From contig JAZHRO010000014.1 in assembly GCA_037157565.1 (NCBI GenBank), positions 105,059,501 to 105,123,500 of the forward strand: a stretch of DNA of 64,000 nt. Reading direction: 5' to 3'. A program made the translations under genes and the position numbers. This stretch comes from Thalassia testudinum. Its lineage: Eukaryota; Streptophyta; Magnoliopsida; Alismatales; Hydrocharitaceae. The notes beneath the pieces were generated by a model. That model searched no databases. It saw only the letters and a list, made by a program, of their open reading frames with translations, and was not told the origin of the DNA. Of this stretch, positions 38,501 to 44,969 are shown piece after piece; positions within the stretch are counted from its first letter, which is position 1, and each line of letters begins with the position of its first letter.

Positions 38501-41500
38501 GAGGCCCAGCAAGGCGATGCCTAAGGGGCAACAGGCAGCACCACCAGGGGGTCAGGGGGGTCTAGGGATTCAAACGGGTTGGGTTCGGGTAAACCCATAC
38601 TATACCCATTTACAAAATTCATACTCATACCCTACCCATTTATCCATCAGGTACAAAAATTCAAACTCATACCCATACCCATTTACCCATCGGGTACCAA
38701 GTGATAACTTGATCATACAATCAAATCATGCCAAATTAGAGTCAAAGAAGAGGAAAAATCTATAATAAAATTCATTAATTGTTTATTTTTAGCAAGCTCT
38801 CAACATAAGAGCACGGGTTACTCTAATTTTATTGATCAGTAAAATTATTACAAAAAGAGCATTTCAAGGGAAGTAAATCAAAAATAAAAATACAAATAAT
38901 ACAAATAAAGCCTAAATACAAGTACCTTTCAAACAAAAAATCTCCATGTCCAAAATAAATGTTTAATGGAAGCTTCAAAAGTATTCCCAACCTTCAAAAT
39001 CATAGAGGGAATCATGAAGAAGATTAAGGTTGGGGGAATAAGAGACTTAGGGTGGGACTGATATAAATCTCAGGTAAATGAGGATTTTATTCGAGTATTC
39101 GGATAGAGTAATCGGGTATAGATTCATACCCATACCCAAACCCGATCAGGTTTTTTAGATAAAACCCATACCCGAACCCAATCAGGTTCAGGTCGGGTTT
39201 TACTCGTTCTTTTTGGGTCGAGTTGGGTCGGGTCGAGTCGGATTTACCGAAACTTGCATCCCTAGGGGGTCCCAGTGGCGACGTTGGTGGTGGTTGTTGC
39301 GGCGTTGGTAAGGAGATACGGCGAGTAAAAGAGAGGGGGGAGACGGTGAAGGTGTTGGAGGCTTTTTTTTGTGGTGTTACCTAGGGGTTCAATCTAGGAC
39401 AGTTGTTCCGATACCAAGTTAGGAAAAATGATGCACTTAATTGATTCTTAAACCCTACTTCTCTTTATACAGAGAGAGAGGTGGGTACAAATTATAATAC
39501 AACCCCATGAAGAAAAAGAAAAATAACACGCAATACCAATAAAATAAAAGACTAACAGAACTCCATAACACATATAATTAATTTCCACATTTATCAATTA
39601 GCTCCATAACTAATCAAAATCACTAGGTGTTTATCACACAACCCTAGTGAAGCGTGACAACTACCAGATTGTCAAGGCGATAGCCAACCTCCTAAAATAT
39701 ATCGTATATCCCATATATCCTAAACACAAGGAGACACATATAAGCAGCTAAGATTTAGGATCTCATCACATTGTCGTCCCTTCAAGAATCGATATGTGTA
39801 TATTACCATTTTGCTTTGGATAGAAGACATACTAGTTCTCTGAATCCATCCAATTCCTTCATTCATGTTTCGATCTACCTATTGAAACAACTACCGGTGG
39901 AATTGGACCTCCAAAGCTATAATGATAGAGTTCAAACTCCACTCCAACTATTGGAGTTGTGTAAATCTCATCTTAAGAACATATTTATATCTTGCATTAG
40001 ATTATGCAAACCAACTTAACAATATATTGGCTTCACACTCTATGAAACCTCAATCATAGGGTGGCCAAATCTACATAGCCTAGATATCGACATAGACTCG
40101 TATTTCAGGTATAAGGGTGTGTGCCTCTTTCTCTAAGGATGGTAATCAAAAGAGGACTTCTGCAATCTTAGTTCCGCTAACCAACTCCTTGTCATGTTCA
40201 TGTGACAATTCCAAAATCTACATTCCCTGTGGAACTCCTTCCATTAGGAATTTAGTCAGGCATTAGTCTCACATTATAAACCTCGAAGATTGCTATTTCT
40301 TCCAATACTAGAAATTACGATGAAGATAATGTGTTAATGATAATGATCATATATAGATCCATATCTTGTATTCACTATCCAAAACTGTTTCAGATAGTTG
40401 ATTCACTATCCTTACTTATCTAATCAAGCTTACCAGTGAGTAACCTTAAAAAGCACAAGCGAGACCAGTAACACATATTTAGACTCAGGAAATCATATAT
40501 TCAGATAAATGGAGATGACATATCTAATTAATGTACTAATTACATAATCAAATAACTCATTAAGAGCATACACTCCTACAAAACCATTAGAGTTTGGTTT
40601 CAAAAGATTGAGATTTCCTCAATGTGTCTCGAAACTATGGTTTGAGATTCTGTCAATGTGCCTCGAAAATGTGATTTTTCTCCACCATAGAAATGGCTTT
40701 AAAATCATGTATAATCGCATTAACCATCAGATGGGGAGTTTTCTCCCACTCATACATCATCACGCAAGCCATTTCTCTTACATGCAGTTAAAACCAAATA
40801 TGCTGAATATAATCTTGAATTCATGCACAGACAGCTTGCTAAATCATTTTATTTACTTTCTTTAAGCATCCATTTCTCCCTGGAACAATGGTAAGAATTA
40901 CATATCTTCCTTAAGGCTTAGTTTGGGATGAGAGATAGAATTACATGGGATAGGAATTTTTAGAAAGATTATCCTACATTTCTGTTTGGAAGTCAAAAGA
41001 ATTATCATGTTGGATTAACCTGTCATGGTTTGGAATGCAGTGAGATAATCTAACGAGTTATCCTGTTTATGCAATGGGATAACAACAGCTTGCTTTGTTT
41101 CTATGGGATGAGATCGCGAGGGTTAACCTGTGAGATAACTTATCCCACATCAGGCCTGGGATACGTTATCCCAAGTTAACCCCTTGGGAATCGGGTTAAT
41201 CCAGCTTGGCAAGCAAACTGGGTTATCCCCATTTTGAAGGGACAACCCACCAAACAAACTAGGCCTAAGAGTGCCCATACATCCAAACGAAGGCAAGCAA
41301 TGCATGTAGTCAACCCACTTCACTTAATATGGGAATACTGGTTGTGGTGGTGATGTTGGTTATTGCAGTTGTCCTTGTTGTTTAAGACTACTGCCATTCA
41401 GGTACCATGTTGAAATAAATTCTAGAAGAAAAAGAAAAAGGAAAGGGAAAAGGAAAGGGAAAGGTAAGGCAAAACAGAAGTGACGAACGGAGGCGATGAA

Positions 41501-41864
41501 GTCAAGGAGGGCGGAATTAGCTTCGCCATCCCTCGCGGGCGCGTCGATCTGAACTCCCACCGTTTCTTCCCCCATATCTGTAGAGATATAACAATGATAA
41601 AAGAGCAGCGATATAGAGGAGGAGCCATACAATACACACACACACACCACAAATAGTACATATGTCAAGGAGGGAGATGAAAGTTGGATGGAGACCGGTG
41701 ATGGTGGCGAGCTTCGAGCCCGGTTTGGCGTGGATGCATATGGCCACGGCGGAGGGAGAGACCACTCGGAGGCACCCCGGCAACCCTTTTTCGCTCGTGG
41801 TGGCAGAGGGTGACGGCCGCGGCGCCTGTTTGTCTTTGGCCTTACCTTGCTTTGGAGGCGCCAT
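14438..41864 (-). CDS. UPF0235/DUF167 family protein gene (three exons, 27.4 kb)
   Basis: This is the only clear host gene. The exons are 41864-41696, 41577-41489 and 14569-14438 (169, 89 and 132 bp), together 129 codons plus a TGA stop. Reading phase is kept: the first junction splits a GAT codon, the second falls between codons. The product has the order of the small UPF0235 family (bacterial YggU, human C15orf40): an IHAKPGSK motif near residue 45, a [16 protein letters not shown] core from about 67, then [18 protein letters not shown] and a C-terminal VFDALNKA helix. Length matches plant homologues of about 130 residues. The molecular function of the family is not established. Intron 2 is 26,919 bp and mostly transposons. 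Expression has not been shown; the coding sequence has no stop or shift. Confidence 0.88.
14868..15188 (-). pseudogene. Unidentified exon-like stretch inside intron 2
   Basis: Just after a TTTCAG acceptor-like site, the minus strand stays open from 15188 for about 50 codons, through a [19 protein letters not shown] segment, meets one stop at 15029-15031, and then stays open in the same frame for about 50 more codons. Few stops in 107 codons in AT-rich surroundings suggest former coding sequence. I do not recognise the family. It may be a captured gene fragment, an alternative exon, or chance. Confidence 0.3.
15189..16700. other. Intron 2 sequence, no gene recognised
   Basis: This stretch between the exon-like region and the next Copia element has short open frames on both strands (for example near 15687-16019 and 16045-16302). 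They are overlapping, low-complexity (GGTGATGG-rich), and resemble no known family. I see no transposon ends. Confidence 0.4.
16701..16849 (+). repeat. 5' LTR of the intronic Copia element
   Basis: Starts TGAGAGTT and ends GACT, abutting the primer-binding site at 16850-16861. It shares with the 3' copy the blocks TTTTCTTATTTTATA and TATATATTGAGAT. Confidence 0.85.
16850..16861 (+). promoter_or_regulatory. Primer-binding site (initiator tRNA-Met type)
   Basis: TGGTATCAGAG follows the LTR directly, then TAGCAATCC. One base differs from the perfect site at 8978. Confidence 0.85.
16862..17588 (+). other. Copia leader, C-rich, no ORF
   Basis: The leader between the primer-binding site and gag holds no supported ORF. 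It is rich in CCT/GCC runs and has a T-run near 17485. Confidence 0.5.
17589..18420 (+). pseudogene. Copia gag with zinc knuckle, degenerate
   Basis: A 79-codon open start (17589-17828) encodes [20 protein letters not shown] and HDKEHMLLQ, clearly related to the gag at 9412. After a stop the frame continues with several interruptions to a CX2CX4HX4C zinc knuckle ([14 protein letters not shown]) at 18319-18361. The start ATG at 17589 is the first in the block with homology to the related element. Confidence 0.85.
18553..18810 (+). pseudogene. Copia protease fragment
   Basis: The protease active-site codons for D-T-G are present at 18579-18587 but are followed directly by a TAG stop. The flap and C-terminal part continue in a shifted frame ([11 protein letters not shown] near 18733) up to the NLLS motif, where the hAT-like insertion at 18811 interrupts the coding block. 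Confidence 0.7.
18811..19763. mobile_element. hAT-like non-autonomous insertion with ATATCG subrepeats
   Basis: The Copia coding block stops at 18810 and resumes after 19763. The flanks GGTCAACA (18803-18810) and ACTCAACA (19764-19771) match at six of eight bases, as for an 8 bp hAT duplication. The right end read inward is CAAGGTTTTAAAAATGTC; the left end starts GCAGGGTAAGACATGTC. The first 150 bp are packed with ATATCGA/GATATCGG units in both directions. A smaller relative with the same end type lies at 37498-37842. There is no transposase ORF. Confidence 0.6.
19764..21037 (+). pseudogene. Copia integrase remnant
   Basis: After the insertion the plus strand resumes with the end of the protease-integrase junction. 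It then reads integrase blocks: [11 protein letters not shown] near 20160, [12 protein letters not shown] near 20500, a [18 protein letters not shown] block near 20605, and a Pro-rich tail near 20830-21000. Catalytic positions are partly lost and many stops occur. Coding similarity fades at about 21040, where a 48 bp Gypsy LTR-end match begins. Confidence 0.75.
22400..23880 (+). pseudogene. Antisense ORF remnant of the Tat-like element
   Basis: Between the integrase end and the distal LTR, but on the opposite strand, there are several consecutive plus-strand open blocks: 22435-22734, 23262-23489 and 23642-23878. They are rich in Lys, Glu and Arg, with coiled-coil-like stretches ([22 protein letters not shown]-type repeats). 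Tat-lineage elements such as Grande are known to carry an extra antisense gene at this location. Position and composition fit, but I cannot show sequence homology, so the assignment is inference. Confidence 0.4.
24090..24310 (-). pseudogene. Tat-like integrase C-terminal fragment
   Basis: The minus strand reads [10 protein letters not shown], a stop, [12 protein letters not shown] and [14 protein letters not shown]. This matches the integrase C-terminal region of Gypsy elements, where F..GDLVL and GKL.P.WEGPY are hallmark segments. Only this tail of pol remains. Confidence 0.8.
24301..24838. mobile_element. Possible small LTR with G-box palindrome
   Basis: The block from TGTGAAGAATTG (24301) to CTCCCACA (24838) interrupts the Gypsy integrase and gag regions and has TG...CA ends on both strands. 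On the minus strand it begins TGTGGGAGTG and includes AATAAAG, like an LTR. No primer-binding site, purine tract or matching 5 bp flank was found, so it could be a solo LTR with decayed flanks or an unrelated insertion. Confidence 0.35.
24779..24801. promoter_or_regulatory. Perfect palindrome with two G-boxes
   Basis: Two 11 bp arms, GCCACGTGGAC and its exact reverse complement, are separated by one base. Each contains the plant G-box CACGTG. A weaker GCCACGATGTGGC lies just upstream near 24756. This could bind bZIP or bHLH factors or form a cruciform. Confidence 0.6.
25300..26460 (-). pseudogene. Tat-like gag with two zinc knuckles
   Basis: The block at 26065-25814 encodes [18 protein letters not shown] and a [10 protein letters not shown] segment, typical of Tat gag. 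Two CX2CX4HX4C zinc knuckles follow: [14 protein letters not shown] (25489-25530) and [14 protein letters not shown] (25434-25475). They lie 13 nt apart in different frames, so a frameshift separates them. Tandem knuckles are normal for Gypsy nucleocapsid. Stops before and after show it is inactive. Confidence 0.8.
26631..26649 (-). promoter_or_regulatory. Primer-binding site of the Tat-like element
   Basis: The minus strand reads TGGTGCCGTTTGTGGGAAA, the form usual for Tat-lineage Gypsy elements, directly adjoining the LTR end at 26651. Confidence 0.8.
26651..27208 (-). repeat. 5' LTR of the Tat-like element
   Basis: The 558 bp segment starts TGTACGTATAGCC at 27208 on the minus strand and ends CGATCA at 26651. 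The outer end is set by the resumption of Copia RT coding at about 27231. Confidence 0.65.
27211..27275. repeat. 18 bp perfect inverted repeat at the insertion junction
   Basis: Arms at 27211-27228 (CCTCTAAGGTAGAATAAT) and 27258-27275 are exact reverse complements with a 29 nt spacer. The right arm lies in the Copia RT frame; the left arm lies between the Gypsy LTR and the RT. Confidence 0.8.
27231..28060 (+). pseudogene. Copia RT tail and RNase H
   Basis: Coding resumes with [10 protein letters not shown] (27231), then [13 protein letters not shown] and [14 protein letters not shown] in an open frame at 27303-27494. RNase H follows with [20 protein letters not shown] in an open frame at 27514-27777, and a tail near 27960-28060. 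The polymerase core before this point is missing. Confidence 0.8.
28064..28224 (+). repeat. Purine tract and 3' LTR of the intronic Copia element
   Basis: The tract AAGGAGGAACAT leads into an LTR starting TGAGAATT at 28077, homologous to 16701-16849. The end near 28224 is approximate. Confidence 0.75.
28225..30036. other. AT-rich intron sequence, nothing recognised
   Basis: This 1.8 kb stretch between the Copia element and the LINE has no ORF above background and no repeat ends I can support. Confidence 0.5.
30167..33241 (+). pseudogene. RTE endonuclease-reverse transcriptase ORF
   Basis: From the ATG at 30167 the frame holds three tandem 27-residue repeats, then an APE-like endonuclease ([39 protein letters not shown]) to 30868. 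A patch of about 40 nt (30869-30907) is out of frame; the original frame resumes at GGDLNGHV and runs to 32368. The reverse transcriptase follows with [37 protein letters not shown] and the catalytic FADD at 32573-32584, then a C-terminal domain ending at 33241 ([14 protein letters not shown] and RWFGHLQRR). A single in-frame TAA stands at 32369-32371. In an intact copy the protein nicks target DNA and copies its RNA there; this copy is broken by one stop and two compensating shifts. Confidence 0.92.
30224..30466 (+). repeat. Three 81 bp coding tandem repeats in the LINE N-terminus
   Basis: The unit is 81 bp (27 codons) and encodes [18 protein letters not shown] and an RRP-V-V linker. Units start near 30224, 30305 and 30386. 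Copies 2 and 3 are nearly identical; copy 1 differs more. The period is a multiple of three, so the frame is kept. Confidence 0.9.
33387..34252. other. Intron sequence between LINE and Copia
   Basis: AT-rich, with one short open frame at 33889-34158 that has no recognised similarity. No repeat ends seen. Confidence 0.45.
34258..34416 (-). repeat. 3' LTR and polypurine tract of the minus-strand Copia
   Basis: The LTR begins TGTTATGGAG at 34407 on the minus strand and shares the CTCTCTTTATA and CAGAGAGAGAGG-type blocks with the 5' copy. The purine tract GATGGGGAG is at 34408-34416. Confidence 0.85.
34420..36100 (-). pseudogene. Copia RT and RNase H remnants (minus strand)
   Basis: The catalytic [12 protein letters not shown] segment is intact near 35315-35354, within an open frame at 35292-35474. 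A second open frame (34990-35193) carries [12 protein letters not shown] and [13 protein letters not shown]. RNase H text lies between 34420 and 34900. Stops separate the blocks. Confidence 0.8.
36640..37480 (-). pseudogene. Copia integrase remnant (minus strand)
   Basis: The minus strand reads [13 protein letters not shown] (37430), [11 protein letters not shown] (near 36990), then [19 protein letters not shown] (about 36720-36785) in an open frame at 36657-36881. This is the integrase core of a Copia element. Several stops break it. Confidence 0.8.
37498..37842. mobile_element. Small hAT-like insertion with TCGGCATG subrepeats
   Basis: The insertion splits the Copia protease. Flanks CCGTCTGC (37490-37497) and TCGTCTGC (37843-37850) match at seven of eight bases, as expected for hAT. 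The right end read inward is CAAGGTTGGAAATGCC; the left end is TATCGTTTTAAATGC. The interior is dominated by GGCATG/CATGCC and TCGGCA units in both orientations. It has the same end type as the insertion at 18811-19763 but a different internal repeat. No transposase. Confidence 0.65.
37850..38130 (-). pseudogene. Copia protease remnant (minus strand)
   Basis: The minus strand reads [17 protein letters not shown], the Copia retropepsin start with D-L-G in place of D-S-G, then SVPTGRTM up to the hAT-like insertion. Upstream it reads a YERLLRG-type gag tail. Confidence 0.75.
38131..38562 (-). other. Residual Copia gag/leader
   Basis: This remnant between protease and the hAT-like insertion has no continuous frame. 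Gag, normally about 1 kb, is mostly deleted. Confidence 0.5.
38563..39264. mobile_element. hAT-like element with GGGTCGGG-rich ends
   Basis: The 702 bp insertion starts TAGGGATTCAAACGGG and ends, read inward, TAGGGATGCAAGTTTCGG. The flanks share GGGGGTC (38556-38562 and 39265-39271). The subterminal 150 bp at each end consist of ACCCATACCC and GGGTTCGGGT/GGGTCGGGTCG units. The middle is AT-rich. No transposase; non-autonomous. A short segment similar to its centre (TTACAAAAAGAGC and flanking A-rich text) recurs near 42520. Confidence 0.75.
39265..39416 (-). other. Copia leader with primer-binding site
   Basis: This short leader holds the TGGTATCGGAAC primer-binding site (39405-39416 on the minus strand) beside the 5' LTR. 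Confidence 0.75.
39417..39570 (-). repeat. 5' LTR of the minus-strand Copia
   Basis: Begins TGTTATGGAG at 39570 on the minus strand and ends CTAACT next to the primer-binding site. Homologous to 34258-34407. Confidence 0.85.
39576..40914. other. Intron sequence with a possible LTR end
   Basis: No gene seen. On the minus strand a segment starting TGTAGGAGTGTATGC at 40580 looks like a Copia LTR start, but its other end and flanks could not be fixed. At about 40610-40680 there is an imperfect tandem duplication of some 36 bp around CAATGTGTCTCGAAA. Confidence 0.35.
40915..41265. mobile_element. Tourist-like MITE (PIF/Harbinger)
   Basis: The 351 bp element has imperfect terminal inverted repeats (GGCTTAGTTTGGGATG and, from the other end, GGCCTAGTTTGTTTGG) and is flanked by the trinucleotide TAA (40912-40914 and 41266-41268), the target duplication usual for Tourist elements. 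Its interior repeats GGGATAAC/GTTATCCC units. It lies in intron 2, 224 bp from exon 2. Confidence 0.75.
41489..41577 (-). CDS. UPF0235 gene, exon 2
   Basis: An acceptor ending TCTCTACAG precedes an 89 bp exon that encodes the [19 protein letters not shown] core of the family and ends at FIAS. The donor reads GTTCGT, a usable but weak GT donor. Intron 1 upstream (41578-41695) is 118 bp, GT-AG, and contains a short CA/GT microsatellite. Confidence 0.88.
41696..41864 (-). CDS. UPF0235 gene, exon 1 with start codon
   Basis: The ATG at 41864-41862 sits in a GC-rich context (CGATGGCG) favourable for plant initiation. The first 30 residues are a basic, Pro/Ser-rich extension, then the conserved [20 protein letters not shown] region. 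The exon ends with one base of the GAT codon; the donor is CCG-GTCTCC. Reading on into intron 1 gives no family-like sequence, which supports the splice. Confidence 0.9.
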
Positions 41865-43126
41865 CGAAACAGTGCTAGACGGAGGAGTTCGCTTTTATCG
41901 AACGGACCGGACCTTCTTTACGAGGATCGCTCGGCAACGTTCTCTTTTTCCTTTGCTCTCTCGCTTTGACATCATTTTAGAAGATTGTTGTCAGATCGCG
42001 AGGAGAAAAAAGTTCCTGAGTATAATTATTTTAGAAATGAAGTCGTTAAACGAGTCTGTTTTCATTGTTATTTATTGCGTAAAATTTTATGTTACCAAAG
42101 ATAAGTTATTTTACATGTAATTTATTTTTAGAAAAGATGAGATAGATATGATTTTTCTTTTTTATATTTTCATCTTACATTTCGTGTTGAACTTATCTTC
42201 ATCAAAGATGAGTTTACCTTAAACTCACCTTTATAGATCAACCACATTTTCTGTAATAAGATCAATCATTTAAGAAATCAAAACACCATTAGGTACCGTC
42301 ACGTTTATTTCTGTAGTAAATCAACTATTTAGGAAATCAAATGGCATGTATCACGCAAGTCAAAATGACCATGCCTACAAGAAAATAAATATATGCACAC
42401 ACACAATACTAAAATCAAAAAATAAACTCACATTTTCAAAGACCATATAATTCAATTTAACCACAACTCGCAATTCAAAAAAAGTTTTCACACAAGATAT
42501 TTTCAATTGATCTCCCACCAAAATGATTACAAAAAGAGCCCTTTAAGGGGAAACACCAAAAACAAAACAAATAAAAAAAGTTGAAAAATACAAGTATGGG
42601 CAACAAATACTTAGTTTTCCATATTCACTCGTTTAGAAAGAACCAACAAACAATTTCTGTTTTCCCATCTGTCACTTAACTCTCCCTCTAATAGACCAAG
42701 AATGCTTCTATAGATTTCTGAAATAACAAGTTTGATGACTTCTTAAAGGTATCTCAGTATAGCTAGCCAAATTTATGGCCATGAAAAAATCTTTAGAATT
42801 ACAACCACTGAGATAGACTTGGTTGTATTGTAATGAACGAATCTGCAGCAAACTAGATGCATCAACCATAGATTGTACATTCCAAAGTAATACAATTTCC
42901 TTGCAATGATATAAAAGAAGTTAAACGCCTGGCAACGAATAAAGGCTTGAAAGCAAAGACAAAATCTTCATGTGCAAAAAATCCAAAGCAAAAAACATGT
43001 GTACCATGTTGAGGAATTAAATTAAACTAAAATGGCTAGAATATGCTAAACTTCACCAATTCTCTTGTAACTCATGAAGAAATGTAGATTTTAAGTTGGT
43101 GGCTTTCATGACTCCAATGAGGTTAG
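41865..43126 (-). other. 5' flank of the host gene
   Basis: This 1.26 kb stretch lies between the host start codon and the solo Sirevirus LTR. The part next to the gene (41865-41960) is GC-rich and likely the 5' UTR; I see no convincing TATA box. Text near 42500-42640 is weakly similar to the middle of the hAT-like element at 38563-39264. Confidence 0.45.
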
Positions 43127-43781
43127 TGTAGGTTTCCCTTCGAAGGAGGGGTAACGTAATAAATGCGGAAATAAAATATAAAGCAATCTCACAAAAAATC
43201 AATCGCACAAGTACACAAATGTTTTTAGGTGGAAACCCAAAACGGGTGAAAACCACCACCTAACCCTCTCGAGTTAGAATTTTCCGATCAACCTAGTTGA
43301 TCAAATCCACTAACCGAATCACTTTAAAATGAGGGTGATTCAACCTCAGTACAACCACGCTACAAGTACGAGGGTAGCGTTCCTCAACCCCTTCTCTCCA
43401 CGAGAAGGATTTTGTCCCACGAAGGAGACGGGAATTCGCAAAGCGAATACCCAACCAAAAGACAAAGATAAAGTAAACAACAAACCTATAGAGCCAACAA
43501 AGTAATAAACCTAAGCTTCTATAGGAATTAGGAAACTCCCCTTTGCAAGGAGTGCGTCGACGATGACGCGGGTGCGTGAGCCATGCAACGGCGCAATGTC
43601 GCTCTCGTGAACAACGGCGGGAGAGCGGGTGCGTGAAGGCTTGATGCTCTCAAGATGATGGAGCTTGAGCTTGGAGAGCAAGAGCTATCTAGGACACAAG
43701 AGAGTGGAAGTATGTTGCTTAAGTGTGTCTTGTGTTTCTCTTGGTGTGTCTTTTTTTTTTTAAGTGTGTAAAGGCTCCCCT

Positions 43782-43790
43782 CTATTTATA
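43782..43790 (-). promoter_or_regulatory. TATA box of the solo Sirevirus LTR
   Basis: The minus strand reads TATAAATAGA within a small inverted repeat (CCTCTATTTATAGAGG). The same block is at 62031-62041 in the related LTR. It directs transcription leftward, toward the host gene. Confidence 0.7.
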
Positions 43791-43899
43791 GAGGCCTTAG
43801 GAAGGCTTTTGAAGGCTTAGAAAAGCTTCCATAGCCGTTAGGTACAAAGCCCAAGTGAATCAGCCCGAAATCAGGAACAATCATTGTTCTGACAGGCTT

Positions 43900-44450
43900 A
43901 TCAGACGTCTAATTCTAGCATCAGACGTCTGGAAGTTCACTTTAAGACGTCTAATTCCAAGGTCAGACGTCTGATTTTGGGCGGGTCTCTCCCTGACTTG
44001 GATCAGATCTAAACAGGGTTTTTACGCAAGTCCATCAGACGACATACAGGACGTCTGGCACTATGTCTGGACTTCTGGAAACCTACTTTTACTGTGGGAA
44101 TTGATTTCCAAACGTTGCAACGGCTAGAAGATCTCTGAGAAGAGATTTTGGGTCAGCCGAGGCAAAACGGTCAATTATCAGACGTCTGGAAAGGCCTAAG
44201 GACGTCTGATAAGGCTCTAACGGTCATAATCTTGAGTGCCTGCTAAGCTAGCCAACGGTCCACTATCTGAACGTCTGGCAAGTCCATCAGACGTCTCCTA
44301 AGACGTCTGGTCTAAGGTCTAGACGTCTGATTTCATCAGACAGAACCAACTTTGTCCAGCCTAACAGTTATCAGACGTCTGAAACAACAGTCAGACGTCT
44401 TAAAATACTTTATCAAACGTCTGATTTGGGAATTAGACGTCTGGAAGTGC
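43900..44450. repeat. Intact GACGTC palindrome array
   Basis: About 13 copies of GACGTC, most within TCAGACGTCTGA or close variants, plus three near-copies (AACGTC, GACTTC) occur in 550 bp immediately upstream of the LTR TATA box. Spacing is irregular, 15-60 bp. Confidence 0.92.
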
Positions 44451-44969
44451 TGTTTGAACCCTATATTGGTTTTCTAAGTATTCTACAGAAAACCTAAGTA
44501 TCCTAGGGTTGTGCCGGTGTTCCTAGGACTACTGTTAGGGTTCTTTGAGGCTCTTTAACATGAAATATCTAAGGAAATAAAGAGCAACAAAAGAAACGAA
44601 AAATACAACAAGTACAAAAGAAGGAAATCTATCCTATTCTTCATTTCCTTCCATCTTCAATCTTTCGCTCCACGCGAACCTCCTCTGTTTTCCGTCAAGC
44701 TCCTCCAATCCGTCCTGGATGCGAGCTCGAACTCCGTCTAAACACGTCCACATTTGCAATTGACCCGAAATCTAGAACTCAAATTGCAAATGTTAAATAA
44801 CACGTGTTTTGTTATCATCAAAACAAATGATCGTGGTGCTCTAGCACCAACAGTTAGGTAATGTTATTAAAAATTAAACACTAAATAGTGGGAGAATGCC
44901 ACTCAATGCCAATTTGTCTAAGTAAGATGCTCATTGTAAAATCCATTGTTAATGTGCTTTCGTCAAAGA

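Larger units (their letters stand above)
34258..39570 (-). mobile_element. Minus-strand short-LTR Copia element with target-site duplication
   Basis: LTRs of about 150 bp at 34258-34407 (3') and 39417-39570 (5') flank the element. A perfect CATAT duplication lies at 34253-34257 and 39571-39575. On the minus strand the 5' LTR is followed by a TGGTATCGGAAC primer-binding site; the 3' LTR is preceded by GATGGGGAG. Protease, integrase, RT and RNase H are present in order but full of stops; gag is largely lost. Two hAT-like insertions (37498-37842, 38563-39264) sit in it. It lies in intron 2, in the same orientation as the host gene. Confidence 0.93.
43127..44852 (-). mobile_element. Solo Sirevirus-type LTR with 5 bp duplication
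   Basis: The 1726 bp unit runs from TG (43127) to CA (44852) and is flanked by GTTAG on both sides (43122-43126 and 44853-44857). It is closely similar over its whole length to the LTR at 61381-63099, which has a Sirevirus purine-tract array next to it, so this is the same family on the minus strand. A solo LTR forms when the two LTRs of one element recombine. It keeps a TATA box (TATAAATAGA) and the palindrome array. Confidence 0.93.

Noticed and set aside
41662..42120. 152-codon plus-strand frame over exon 1
   Set aside because: It is antisense to the UPF0235 exon 1; the minus strand has clear family motifs.
43900..44450. Regularly repeated palindromes as a CRISPR array
   Set aside because: Spacing is irregular, the motif is only 10-12 bp, no cas genes exist, and the DNA is plant nuclear. 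It lies in an LTR.
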